Source of the DNA: Litchfieldella xinjiangensis
Lineage (GTDB): Bacteria > Pseudomonadota > Gammaproteobacteria > Pseudomonadales > Halomonadaceae
Direction: 5' to 3'
Assembly (NCBI RefSeq): GCF_000759345.1
Contig: NZ_JPZL01000004.1
Coordinates: forward strand, 1 to 64,000
DNA length: 64,000 nt
The notes beneath the pieces are model-generated. The model had not been told where the DNA came from. It saw only the letters and a list, made by a program, of their open reading frames with translations, and did no database searches. Each line of letters opens with the position of its first letter. Position 1 is the stretch's first letter. Shown piece after piece: positions 9,739 to 18,048 of the stretch. The translations under genes and the position numbers were made by a program.

Positions 9739-10999
9739 ATTGTGGCCCATCACTATTGTCGAGATTGACCCGCAACGCCGCCTCCTCGATACCACACCGC
9801 TCGAGCCGCTGCTTGAGTAGCCCGAGGCCGTCCTCGAGCTGCGCCGCGACTTCTGGTGTGTGTGCCGTGAGTGTCATCGTCACGCGCTTGCTCTTGAGCC
9901 GCAGATGTACCCCCACCGTACCCAGTCGCTCAGTGGTCAACGTGAGCTGCGAGTTCCAAGCGGGATCTTCGTTCTCGTCTCCACCTTGGCCCTGGGATTG
10001 CCCCTCCCCCTGCCGGGCGTGTACCAACTGGGGCACCTGTATCGCCAATGCCATGAACAGGCCTGACCATACATCACCTTCCCACCGCAGCACTGGCGAC
10101 ACCAACAATTCCAGTTGATGACGAACGATCCCTTGCAACGACTCGCTGACGGGATCGGCAGGCAACGTTGCCGTGGCCTGGCGTGCATGACCGGACAACT
10201 CGTTGTCGCTCCCCTTGCTCGACGCAGCCCCTGGGGGGACGAGAGGAGCGGTGGACGGAACTGCCTGCTGGGCGCTCGCTGCTCCTTGTGAGGCTCCGGC
10301 CGATGCCGCCGATTGCGAAGCTACAGGGGCCGAGGCGGTTGCCTCTCGCGGTGACACTGCGCGAGGCTCATTCATTGACAGGTAACCTGCCAATTTAGGC
10401 ATGAAAGGGGCCGCAGGCATGGAAACTTGCAAGGTGCGCAGTCCTCCCCCCTGCACTAGCGATTCGGTCGTCATGGTCCGCAGCGTCTGGGTGCGCAGCA
10501 TTTGCGGCTCCCGCTCGAGCGCCTGACGCGACAACTCACCACGAAACCACTTGCCGAGGTGCGATTCGTAGAACGAACCACTCTCGCGTATCGACGCTTG
10601 CAGCCGCTCAGCCACTTTCGGCGCAGCGGGTATCGATTCGCTCGTGGGTATCAGCGGTGTGGCCGGCCTGATCGCTGAAGGGGGTGCCGGAAACTTGACC
10701 AGCAGATCGGCAATGGTGGTTGCCGTGGGGCTGAAATGCGTGGTCGTTGACGGGGGCGGGCCGCCCTGCGGCGTCGGTTGTGCCGCTGGCGAAGGTAGCC
10801 CCCTTGCTGCGGCTCCCGTCAAGGGAGCCAGAGGGGGCTGGCGTGCATCGAGACGTGAGTCGCTTTGCAGCGAACGCAAGGCCTCGTTGGGATCGGTCGG
10901 CTGGACCGGTTCAGTCAAGGGCCGCGCTGAAGGTACATCGACGCGCTTGCCCAGCACCTGATGTAGCAGTGTATCGAGGATTGGCGTGATGCCACTCAC
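9728..10999 (-). CDS. fliK: Flagellar hook-length control protein FliK-like
   Basis: A 423-residue protein with a long Pro/Ala/Ser/Gln-rich, probably unfolded N-terminal two thirds and a conserved C-terminal FliK domain (about 300-415: LTLTTERLGTVGVHLRLKSKRVTMTLTAHTPEV...LEDGLGLLKQRLERCGIEEAALRVN). FliK measures hook length and tells FlhB to switch export from hook to filament subunits. Translation starts at GTG (10999), overlapping the fliT stop. The location among filament-assembly genes rather than the hook operon, with an flhB-like gene following, means it could be a second FliK paralogue rather than the main ruler. Confidence 0.82.
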   Translation of the reverse strand: MSGITPILDTLLHQVLGKRVDVPSARPLTEPVQPTDPNEALRSLQSDSRLDARQPPLAPLTGAAARGLPSPAAQPTPQGGPPPSTTTHFSPTATTIADLLVKFPAPPSAIRPATPLIPTSESIPAAPKVAERLQASIRESGSFYESHLGKWFRGELSRQALEREPQMLRTQTLRTMTTESLVQGGGLRTLQVSMPAAPFMPKLAGYLSMNEPRAVSPREATASAPVASQSAASAGASQGAASAQQAVPSTAPLVPPGAASSKGSDNELSGHARQATATLPADPVSESLQGIVRHQLELLVSPVLRWEGDVWSGLFMALAIQVPQLVHARQGEGQSQGQGGDENEDPAWNSQLTLTTERLGTVGVHLRLKSKRVTMTLTAHTPEVAAQLEDGLGLLKQRLERCGIEEAALRVNLDNSDGPQYEA

Positions 11000-11373
11000 G
11001 AGTGGCCTTCAGGTAGAGGACTTGCACCTGCTGGTGGCCGATAGGCCCGGTTGAGATCACGCTTGCGCTGCGATGAGCCAATCAGCTCACTCAAGGCATC
11101 GCGCCGCGCCATGAGGCGTTGACGAATCTCCAGGTCATTTTCCAGCACCCGCTCCAACAGCTGGGCTCGCCGCTCTTGCTGTGAAGCATCGAGCAGCAGC
11201 GTGCCATCCACTTGTGATAGACGTTCAACCTCGATCACATACTGGGATTCCTCATTGACGAGGGCATTCCAATCTTCTTGCCGTGCCCAGTCCAGCATGC
11301 GACAGGAGCGCTGCAGGAGTGTTTCATAAGCGACGATCAGTTGTTCCTGGGTCATCGGCCGCAGCGTTCCCAT
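10996..11373 (-). CDS. fliT: Flagellar export chaperone FliT-like
   Basis: Small helical protein of 125 residues, in the position and size class of FliT, the export chaperone for the filament cap FliD. FliT also antagonises FlhDC in enterics. Sequence similarity to textbook FliT is weak, but gene order (fliD-fliS-fliT) and the all-helical, Glu/Arg/Leu-rich composition support the call. The ATG at 11373 is chosen because AGGTGG lies 8 nt upstream. That ribosome site is part of a 13-bp direct repeat shared with the end of fliS. The stop overlaps the fliK GTG. Confidence 0.78.
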   Translation of the reverse strand: MGTLRPMTQEQLIVAYETLLQRSCRMLDWARQEDWNALVNEESQYVIEVERLSQVDGTLLLDASQQERRAQLLERVLENDLEIRQRLMARRDALSELIGSSQRKRDLNRAYRPPAGASPLPEGHS

Positions 11374-11390
11374 ATTAGATACCACCTGGA

Positions 11391-11816
11391 TTAGATACCA
11401 CCGGGTTGAGGACCGATCTGGCGCCATGCCGAGCCGATATCCTCGAGTAATTGAGCCGCTTCCTGCAGGCTCTTGTCATCATTATGCAAATTGGCCGACA
11501 ACAGCAGGCGCGAAATGTAATCGTACAGCGATCCCAAGCGCTCTGCGATCTCACCGCCGCGCTCGGCATCCAGCGCGGCCAACAAACCATTGTTGACGAT
11601 ATCGATCGCCTTGGAGATCGATTTTCCCTTTTCTTGCACGTTGCCTTCGGCCATATGCAGCCGAGCAGCACGTATGGAGCTCAGAGCGCCATCGAACAAG
11701 AGCACAATCAATTGATGGGGACTGGCCGAAAGAACACCGCTTTCGACGCCCACTTTAGCGTAGGCCCCTGCTCCCCTGGCGTAGGCGCCGGCACCGCGTA
11801 TGGTATTCATCGTCAT
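11391..11816 (-). CDS. fliS: Flagellin export chaperone FliS
   Basis: A 141-residue FliS, the cytoplasmic chaperone that binds the disordered C-terminus of flagellin before export. The family core is clear (GVLSASPHQLIVLLFDGALSSIRAAR...KGKSISKAIDIVNNGLLAALD...LYDYISRLLLSAN). The N-terminus has a GAYARGAGAYAK duplication ahead of the usual start of helix 1. GAGGA lies just upstream; the ATG at 11810 is equally plausible as the start. It follows fliD by 49 bp. Confidence 0.95.
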   Translation of the reverse strand: MTMNTIRGAGAYARGAGAYAKVGVESGVLSASPHQLIVLLFDGALSSIRAARLHMAEGNVQEKGKSISKAIDIVNNGLLAALDAERGGEIAERLGSLYDYISRLLLSANLHNDDKSLQEAAQLLEDIGSAWRQIGPQPGGI

Positions 11817-11865
11817 GCTTCCTCACAGCGAACCTGTTTCATTACCCGATAGTCAAACGGTCTGC

Positions 11866-13212
11866 TTAGCCCTTGCCTAGCTGAGCGTTCATCATGTCGA
11901 ACTGCTGCATCAGGTAACCGCTCATCTGGTTCATGGATGAGAGCATGCCGTCGAGTTGTGCGAATTGCTTTCTATAGCGCTCAATGGTGGATTCAATGCT
12001 TTTTTCTACATTCGCATAGCGCTGATCGAGACTCTTGATCGATGACTCCAGGCCACTGGTCGCTGAGTCCAGCGAGCCGTCGCTTTTCAGCATGAGGTCC
12101 AGCGACTTGCCCAACTTTCCAGCAAGCCCACCGTCCTTGGTCGTGCCACCAAAGAAAAGGCTCAGATCCTGGGTACCGTTGGCCACCACCTCGTCAAGCT
12201 TGGCTTCATCGAGCTGCAGAGTGCCATCCACCTTGAGAGTGATGCCGATATCCCGGAGGTAACCGAAGGTTCCCTCTTCCACGCCACTGGTGAGATCCGA
12301 GCGCAGCTGCGAGGCAATGCTCCTTACGGTACTGTTCCCGATCAGCCCCCCTGCCGTATCGGTCGCAGCGTTATATTTCGTCAGGTCCTTGATCGTCTTG
12401 TTCAGCGCATTGTAGCTTTCGACGAAGCCCTTGACGGACTCCTTGATGGCTGCATCGTCACGACTGATCGTCAGCGTCGAAGCACCCATTTCATTCAGAT
12501 CCAGGGTGACGCCCTGGATCGCTTCGCTAATCCGATTGGTCTGGCTCGTAATCTTAATACCATTGACTTCTAGCTCGGCATCTACCGCTGAAAGCTTTGT
12601 GTCTGTGTCTTCTTCTAGGCCAAGAAGGCCGTTAAAAGTAACAGAAGAAATACTCGCCTGCGTGCCTGTCTCCGTCGAGGCCAATACTAGGCGATAGGCA
12701 GCGCCTTCGGTGCCGTCATTGATGATGGATGCGCTGATTCCAGCGTTCTTGGCATTGATTGCGTCGCGAATGCCCTCAAGGGAACTTTTCTCTTCCGTGA
12801 CTTCAACATTGATTGTTTTGCTACCGACGACGATATCCACGGAGCCCGCACCCAGCTTCCTCGTCTTGTCGTCAACGCCGTTTGTTGCCACGCTGGAGGC
12901 TTTCGCCAAGCTAGTGACATTGACTTCATAACGACCAACAGGCGCATCGGTGTTCGATGCGGCAGTAATGCTAGAGCCCGTCACTTGACTGGTCACGCCC
13001 TTGAAGCTTTTCGCATCGTTGAGCGTGTTCACTGACGTCTGAAACTTGGTCAGGGCGGATTCGAGCTTACCGAAGGCGGAGATCTTCGCCTTGTAGCTCT
13101 GCTGTTGCTGGACGATCGGGGTCAGCTTCTGACGCTCGGCACTTCTCAGCTGAGTCAGAAGTCCATTTAGGTCCAGTCCCGATCCCACACCCAGTGCTGA
13201 AATAGTAGCCAT
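11866..13212 (-). CDS. fliD: Flagellar filament cap protein FliD (HAP2)
   Basis: A 448-residue filament-capping protein. FliD N domain at residues 1-110 (MATISALGVGSGLDLNGLLT, typical start), surface domains in the middle (less conserved; IEVTEEKSS-type strands), and a FliD C domain from about 220 to 440 ending in a coiled-coil helix (IERYRKQFAQLDGMLSSMNQ). FliD is secreted by the flagellar export system and sits at the filament tip to polymerise flagellin. The ribosome site AAGGAG is ideal. First gene of the late operon, with a sigma-28 promoter 90 bp upstream. No flagellin gene is next to it in this window. Confidence 0.97.
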   Translation of the reverse strand: MATISALGVGSGLDLNGLLTQLRSAERQKLTPIVQQQQSYKAKISAFGKLESALTKFQTSVNTLNDAKSFKGVTSQVTGSSITAASNTDAPVGRYEVNVTSLAKASSVATNGVDDKTRKLGAGSVDIVVGSKTINVEVTEEKSSLEGIRDAINAKNAGISASIINDGTEGAAYRLVLASTETGTQASISSVTFNGLLGLEEDTDTKLSAVDAELEVNGIKITSQTNRISEAIQGVTLDLNEMGASTLTISRDDAAIKESVKGFVESYNALNKTIKDLTKYNAATDTAGGLIGNSTVRSIASQLRSDLTSGVEEGTFGYLRDIGITLKVDGTLQLDEAKLDEVVANGTQDLSLFFGGTTKDGGLAGKLGKSLDLMLKSDGSLDSATSGLESSIKSLDQRYANVEKSIESTIERYRKQFAQLDGMLSSMNQMSGYLMQQFDMMNAQLGKG

Positions 13213-13300
13213 GACGCTCCTTCCTGAATGGTGTCCTTTTTACCAGCCTCGTCGCGAGGACAACGCGACAAAAAGGCCATGGTTGGACGGTCTATTCCTT

Positions 13301-13327
13301 CTATCGGCCATCAAGTGGGCTTCTTTA
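13301..13327 (-). promoter_or_regulatory. Sigma-28 (FliA) promoter of fliDST-fliK
   Basis: Minus strand: TAAAGAAG, exactly 11 bp, GCCGATAG. The -35 starts with the consensus TAAAG, and the -10 is identical to that of the motA promoter (7 of 8 to consensus). Leader to the fliD ATG is about 80 nt. Confidence 0.82.
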
Positions 13328-13342
13328 GTGTGATTTTGTGTC

Positions 13343-13375
13343 AAAAACGACTGTGCCCGGCATAGCCGGGCACAG
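13343..13375 (-). terminator. Orphan minus-strand intrinsic terminator
   Basis: Perfect 11-bp stem CTGTGCCCGGC / GCCGGGCACAG with an ATA loop, followed on the minus strand by TCGTTTTTG. No minus-strand gene lies upstream: the neighbour is on the plus strand. It may be a leftover of a gene that once preceded fliD. Confidence 0.7.
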
Positions 13376-13565
13376 GTCGTGACAGGGCAGTACGCATCCC
13401 CTTGGGCGGCTCGGACCAGCGTGGTATCGAAGCTGGAAAGCGTCGCCGTCACGGGGAAGCTGCCTACCGAATGGCGTTGGCTAAGTACTGCGCGAGCACA
13501 TCTCGACGGGAAAACCCATTTGTGAGAACGTTAACGATTACAACCGAGCCATCACAGGAGTACAC

Positions 13566-14069
13566 ATGGACGCGTCGTCTCTCATCGCCGAGTATCGCCG
13601 ATGGCTGGTATTCCAACGCCAGGAGCAGCTGAGTCAGGAACACCGCGGCGCTTCAGAACGTATGGCCAAAGCCGGTGTCGCCTCCAATCGTGTTGTCGAG
13701 GCCTATCGCAGCATGGCGGACAAGGGCAGTCGCGAAGGGGCATGCTATAGAGCGCTATTCATGCGCCAGCGCGGTAGCGACGATGTATTGCCCTGCGAAG
13801 GGTGGCTCTTCGTACGTCGGGTATTGGCCGAAGGTGGCATGACCCGGGTGCGAGCCCACCTGCTCGAAACCTTCACGCTCGAAGATGGCATCATCGAGCC
13901 CGGTGACAAGCCGGCAACGAAGATCACGCTGGAGATCTACGACGAACTCAAGGTCGAGCGCTCGATGTCGACCGTCAGCCGTGTCGACCGCATCGATGCC
14001 CGAGGCGACACCCACTTCATCACCCTGCTGGACGCCGTCCGTGGCGACCTGCGCAAGTACATGACCTGA
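13566..14069 (+). CDS. Unrecognised 167-residue protein
   Basis: I do not recognise a family. It looks like a real gene: good AGGAG ribosome site 8 nt before the ATG, GC-rich codon use like its neighbours, and a tight link to the next frame (7 bp). The N-terminal third is helical and charged (MDASSLIAEYRRWLVFQRQEQ...). The C-terminal half is mixed alpha/beta with no signal peptide, membrane helix or metal motif, so it is probably cytoplasmic. It is divergent from the fliD operon, but nothing in the protein itself points to motility. Confidence 0.7.
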   Translation: MDASSLIAEYRRWLVFQRQEQLSQEHRGASERMAKAGVASNRVVEAYRSMADKGSREGACYRALFMRQRGSDDVLPCEGWLFVRRVLAEGGMTRVRAHLLETFTLEDGIIEPGDKPATKITLEIYDELKVERSMSTVSRVDRIDARGDTHFITLLDAVRGDLRKYMT

Positions 14070-14076
14070 CGCCGCC

Positions 14077-14643
14077 GTGCTCAACTGGCTTAAACCCGCC
14101 AAACCGCCCCGTGTCTGGGTCGTCAAGCAGATCGACTCGGATGTGCTGCATCTCTGCGGCCAGGGTATTGTCGAAGGCAAGCAGAAGCACAAGGAAAAAC
14201 TGGCCGCTCTATCACGCGGCCACTATCAAGGTCCGGTTCGCCTGGCCAGTGGTGGCATCGTGCTCAATTCGGCCCTCTTCCAAGCCTTGATCCCTTTCGA
14301 CGACTTGATGATCGATGACGACGATCAGGCGCACTGGCGAGACCGACGCTTCCGTATTGCCTGGGTCCCGCAACGCTGCTGGGCCTATACCGGCAGGCTC
14401 GCCACCCAGGCGGTTTTGATGAATGGCCAGCCCAGCTTGAGCAGCATCGAGGATGTGTCCGGCATACGCGCCAAGGCCTCGCCTAGCGCTGCCAAGGATC
14501 ATGCGGGCGCTCCCCTGTTCGTGCCCCTCGATGCCCTGGGCGATGACGTACCCCATCGCCAGAAAGGCTCCTCGAATATTTCCCCTCGACACCTGCCGGG
14601 TGGAAGATCCCGGGAATGGCAACGCAGCGACGATGACCGATAA
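14077..14643 (+). CDS. Unrecognised 188-residue protein
   Basis: No family recognised. The GTG start at 14077 lies 7 bp after the preceding stop and the 3' end overlaps the next gene by 11 bp, so the three form an operon. The first 100 residues look folded (RVWVVKQIDSDVLHLCGQGIV, DDDDQAHWRDRRFRIAWVPQR). The last 60 residues are low-complexity, rich in Ser/Arg/Asp, and overlap the region in front of the permease gene. No membrane segment or signal peptide. Probably soluble and cytoplasmic. Confidence 0.62.
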   Translation: MLNWLKPAKPPRVWVVKQIDSDVLHLCGQGIVEGKQKHKEKLAALSRGHYQGPVRLASGGIVLNSALFQALIPFDDLMIDDDDQAHWRDRRFRIAWVPQRCWAYTGRLATQAVLMNGQPSLSSIEDVSGIRAKASPSAAKDHAGAPLFVPLDALGDDVPHRQKGSSNISPRHLPGGRSREWQRSDDDR

Positions 14644-15865
14644 CCCAGCGAAACCAAGAACATCCACCAGACAGATCGCCGCGTTTCTCGCCCTGATGGT
14701 ACTGGTCGGGCTGAACCTCAGACCGGCACTCTCATCGCTGTCTCCGTTGCTGGCACGCATACAGGAGGACACCGGGCTCAGTGCAGTGGGTATCGGGGCC
14801 TTGACCACACTACCGGTGCTCTGCCTGGGGATTTTTGCGCCGCTCGCCCCTTGGCTGGCCAAGCGTCTTGGGCCGGAGCGCACCCTCTCCCTGGCACTGC
14901 TGGTACTCGGCTCGGCCCTGTTCCTGCGAGCCAGTCACGACGCCTGGCGGCTCTACGCCGGCACCCTGTTGGTGGGTGCCGCCATCGGCATTTTAGGCGC
15001 CCTGCTCCCCGCCCTGGTCAAACGCGAGCTACCGCGGGGTGCCGACCTGATGACCGGCGTCTACACCATGGCGCTATGCCTGGGAGGAGCGCTCGGCGCC
15101 GGCCTGAGCGTTCCCCTGGCGGATTTTTTCGAGGACTGGCGCTTCAGCCTGTCAAGCTGGGGCCTGTTGGCAGTGGCAGCGTTGATTGCTTGGCGAACGC
15201 GCATGCCACACCCATGGCCCCAACGCACCACAGACGAGCCCAAGCCTCCCGCGGTTCGCTTGTCGAGCGCACCGTTGGCTTGGCAGGTCACGGGGCTAAT
15301 GGGCTCACAATCCTCACTGGCATATATCGTTTTCGGCTGGCTCCCGGTGCTACTTCAGCGGCGAGGGATGAGTGAGGGAGAAGCCGGCTGGCTGTTGGCG
15401 TTCTCGGTCATGGTCCAGTTGATTTCCGCGTTGGGAGCCCCCTGGCTTGCCCGATTGGGCCGGGATCAGCGACCGGCCATTCTCATGGTTCTGACATCCA
15501 CGGCAGGCGGACTCGCCATCTTGCTGGTCGGTCCTGTCGCTTGGCGATGGACGGGGGCTGTCCTGCTTGGCCTAGGCCAGGGCGGAAGCTTCAGCTTGGC
15601 GCTTACCCTGATCGTGCTTCGCAGTGGCGACTCCCGCTTGGCAGGCAAGTTGTCCGGCATGGCACAGGGTCTGGGCTACACCCTGGCCTCGCTAGGCCCT
15701 CTGGGTATTGGCCTGTTGCTGCAAACCGATGCCGGTCTCGCTCAGATCTGTGCCGTGCTCATGGGGGTATGCATTGTCGCCGCCTTGTTCGCTCTCAAGG
15801 CCGGTCGCAACTACCGGTTGGAACTCGACCCCGAGGGACGATTGATCACCCGGCAGTCACGGTGA
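14633..15865 (+). CDS. MFS transporter, CynX/NimT family
   Basis: A 410-residue permease with about twelve hydrophobic segments. The start at 14633 (MTDNPAKPRTSTRQIAAF) puts the first helix right after a short basic tail and matches the family opening, FLALMVLVGLNLRPALSSLSPLL, a signature of the CynX/NimT (cyanate/2-nitroimidazole) branch of the major facilitator superfamily. Upstream in-frame codons belong to the overlapping gene. The substrate is not predictable: characterised members export or import small anions and drugs. Third gene of the plus-strand operon, convergent with pyrC. Confidence 0.88.
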   Translation: MTDNPAKPRTSTRQIAAFLALMVLVGLNLRPALSSLSPLLARIQEDTGLSAVGIGALTTLPVLCLGIFAPLAPWLAKRLGPERTLSLALLVLGSALFLRASHDAWRLYAGTLLVGAAIGILGALLPALVKRELPRGADLMTGVYTMALCLGGALGAGLSVPLADFFEDWRFSLSSWGLLAVAALIAWRTRMPHPWPQRTTDEPKPPAVRLSSAPLAWQVTGLMGSQSSLAYIVFGWLPVLLQRRGMSEGEAGWLLAFSVMVQLISALGAPWLARLGRDQRPAILMVLTSTAGGLAILLVGPVAWRWTGAVLLGLGQGGSFSLALTLIVLRSGDSRLAGKLSGMAQGLGYTLASLGPLGIGLLLQTDAGLAQICAVLMGVCIVAALFALKAGRNYRLELDPEGRLITRQSR

Positions 15866-15876
15866 AGCCCCCTTTT

Positions 15877-16923
15877 TTAAGCCTGGGGTTGCATCAGCTT
15901 CCAGGGCAGTGTCTCTCCGGCAAGCAAGGGAACGATGACTTCACCGCTGGTATAGGGAAGCGTTTCCGGTAGCGACCACGGCTCGCGGCTCAAGGTGATG
16001 CGCTCGGCGTTTCGCGGCAGGCCGTAGAAGTCCGGTCCGAAATGGCTCGCAAACCCCTCCAACCGCTCCAGGGCGCCGGCCTGATCGAACGCCATGGCAT
16101 ACAGTTCGATGGCGGAAGGCGCCGTAAACGCCCCTGCGCAACCGCAGGCGGACTCCTTCGCACCACGCGTATGCGGTGCACTGTCGGTGCCCAGAAAGAA
16201 CTTGCCGCTACCGGACGTTGCCGCTTCAAGCAGCGCATGGCGATGCGTTTCTCGCTTGAGTACCGGCAGGCAGAAATAGTGGGGCCGTATACCCCCCACC
16301 AGCATGTGGTTGCGGTTGAACAGCAGATGGTGTGCCGTGATCGTGGCGGCGATATTGGCGGGCGCTTCACGCACGAATTCAGCGGCATCTCGGGTCGTGA
16401 TGTGCTCGAATACCACCTTGAGAGCGGGGAAGCGATCCAGCAGCGGCTTCATTACCCGCTCGATGAACACCGCTTCACGATCGAAGATATCGATCTCGGC
16501 GCTGGTTACTTCGCCATGCACCAGCAATGGCATTCCCACCCGTGCCAAGGCTTCGATCGCCGTATCGCAGTGACGTATATCCGTCACGCCCGAGTCGGAA
16601 TTCGTCGTGGCCCCTGCCGGGTAGAGCTTGACGGCATGCACGATACCGCTGTCCTTGGCCCGTTCGATTTCCTCGGCCGGGGTCCGATCGGTAAGGTACA
16701 GCGTCATCAAGGGCTCGAAATCGCTCCCTTCAGGCAAGGCTGCCAGGATACGTTGACGATAGGCGATCGCCTGTTCCGTCGTGGTTACCGGTGGCGTCAG
16801 GTTGGGCATGATGATGGCGCGACCGAACTGGCGCGCGCTATGCGAGATGACGGCGCTCATCGCCTCGCCGTCGCGTACATGCAGGTGCCAATCGTCGGGG
16901 CGGGTCAGGGTAATCTGGTTCAC
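15877..16923 (-). CDS. pyrC: Dihydroorotase PyrC
   Basis: Class II dihydroorotase, the third step of pyrimidine synthesis: reversible cyclisation of N-carbamoyl-aspartate to dihydroorotate in the cytoplasm. Zinc-site motifs are present: DWHLHVRDG near the N-terminus, the carbamylated lysine context [24 protein letters not shown] and the catalytic GTDSAPH. The GTG at 16923 gives 348 residues, exactly the E. coli length. The upstream TTG at 16950 has no ribosome site. A stand-alone gene with an 80-bp leader containing the palindrome TAGCCCGGGCTA. Confidence 0.95.
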   Translation of the reverse strand: MNQITLTRPDDWHLHVRDGEAMSAVISHSARQFGRAIIMPNLTPPVTTTEQAIAYRQRILAALPEGSDFEPLMTLYLTDRTPAEEIERAKDSGIVHAVKLYPAGATTNSDSGVTDIRHCDTAIEALARVGMPLLVHGEVTSAEIDIFDREAVFIERVMKPLLDRFPALKVVFEHITTRDAAEFVREAPANIAATITAHHLLFNRNHMLVGGIRPHYFCLPVLKRETHRHALLEAATSGSGKFFLGTDSAPHTRGAKESACGCAGAFTAPSAIELYAMAFDQAGALERLEGFASHFGPDFYGLPRNAERITLSREPWSLPETLPYTSGEVIVPLLAGETLPWKLMQPQA

Positions 16924-17033
16924 GGGCGGCTCTGATCGAAGTTTCAGCAAGTCAGCGGCCGCACAGTATAGCCCGGGCTAATGGGGATGCCAGCCCCCAG
17001 CAAGATCGATGCGCCTCATGGAAGGTCTGTACG

Positions 17034-18017
17034 CTACTTGCGCGAAAAAGCGAGAATCGGCTTTAACAGCCCCTGCAGCAATGATTGCATCCTGCTGCTT
17101 TGCGTACGATAAACGGCTCTGGCCAATAACATCGGGCTTCGCAATTTGGCAGCGCAGCGAACGATTTCCGCATGGTCCACCCGCATGCCCAGCGCCTTGC
17201 AGGCACTGACATGCTTCGACGCAAAGATCCCCGCCCTTCGCTTCATGATACGTCGAGTCAAGCGGTCGTTACCCTCATACTCGCTACACAATTTCAACAT
17301 GGAGCGCATCACGACACCATATCCGTGAGCCTTCTTGGGATCATTGGGTGAGGTCATGAAGGAATTGGGGCGTATTCGCCGGTAAAAGAATACGTTCTTG
17401 ATAACGCTGACCGTCCTGGCAGCGAGTATCAGGGGAAAAAGCACCTCTTCATCTTCGTAGGAAGAAGCGGGAAACTCGATGCCATTGGCCCCCCACAGGC
17501 CTCGCTTGCTGATATATAGGCAAGGTTGAGAGACGAAGCGTCCCGATTCATTGAACGCACGTATCGCCTTTTCCGATGTCGCATTTTTCAATTCAAAACT
17601 GCGCTGATAATCGGGCGAGAATTCCGTATAGAATTCGTCCGTGGAAAAGCACTGACCCGAGAAGAAAATGAGATCCGGGCGCGACTGTTCGATGATGATC
17701 GCCTTTATTTTTTCGACAAACCGCCTATCGACGAGGTCATCCGAATCGAAAAAATAAATGTAATCACCCGTAGCATGCGACATGCCAACGTTTCTCGCCA
17801 CGCCCTGCCCTTCGTTCTCCTTGGCTATCAGAGTGAAGTTATCATGGATCCTGTATTGCTCCAGAATAGTCAGTGTGCCATCGATACTTCCGTCATCGAC
17901 CACGATGACTTCATCGAAGGGTTCCGTCTGTTCATAAAGGGAGTCTATCGATGCTTGGACGTAATCCTTTACGTTGTAGGCGGGTACCACCACACTTACC
18001 GTGACGCCTTTCATCAT
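17034..18017 (-). CDS. Family 2 glycosyltransferase
   Basis: A GT-A fold glycosyltransferase of 327 residues, cytoplasmic face of the membrane. The N-terminal catalytic domain shows VSVVVPAYNVKDYV, VDDGS at about residue 40 and the DxD-type metal site FDSDDLVDRRF near 93. The C-terminal 100 residues are basic and helical and may bind the membrane. Start at the ATG at 18017 (or 18014) with GAGGGA just upstream; the longer frame has no family similarity. Last gene of the polysaccharide region, 31 bp after the UDP-xylose synthase gene, so xylose transfer is a reasonable guess only. Its DNA is somewhat more AT-rich than its neighbours. Confidence 0.9.
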   Translation of the reverse strand: MMKGVTVSVVVPAYNVKDYVQASIDSLYEQTEPFDEVIVVDDGSIDGTLTILEQYRIHDNFTLIAKENEGQGVARNVGMSHATGDYIYFFDSDDLVDRRFVEKIKAIIIEQSRPDLIFFSGQCFSTDEFYTEFSPDYQRSFELKNATSEKAIRAFNESGRFVSQPCLYISKRGLWGANGIEFPASSYEDEEVLFPLILAARTVSVIKNVFFYRRIRPNSFMTSPNDPKKAHGYGVVMRSMLKLCSEYEGNDRLTRRIMKRRAGIFASKHVSACKALGMRVDHAEIVRCAAKLRSPMLLARAVYRTQSSRMQSLLQGLLKPILAFSRK

Positions 18018-18048
18018 TGTTCCCTCGGACAGAAAAATAAGCACAGTG

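Larger units (their letters stand above)
13213..13565. other. Intergenic region between fliD and the plus-strand unknown operon
   Basis: 353 bp without a convincing gene. It holds the fliD sigma-28 promoter (13301-13327), a minus-strand intrinsic terminator with no gene feeding it (13343-13375), and the leader of the plus-strand gene at 13566 with a good AGGAG ribosome site. A 70-codon frame on the minus strand crosses the terminator and is not credible. Confidence 0.7.

Noticed and set aside
13240-13452. 70-codon minus-strand frame upstream of fliD, considered as a flagellin remnant
   Set aside because: No flagellin-like N- or C-terminal sequence, and the terminator hairpin lies inside it.
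16042-16935. Long plus-strand frame opposite pyrC
   Set aside because: Antisense shadow: no family similarity, while the minus strand encodes a full-length dihydroorotase.
16969-16980. TAGCCCGGGCTA palindrome upstream of pyrC as a regulatory site
   Set aside because: A single short palindrome in GC-rich DNA with no second copy or known match; could be chance.
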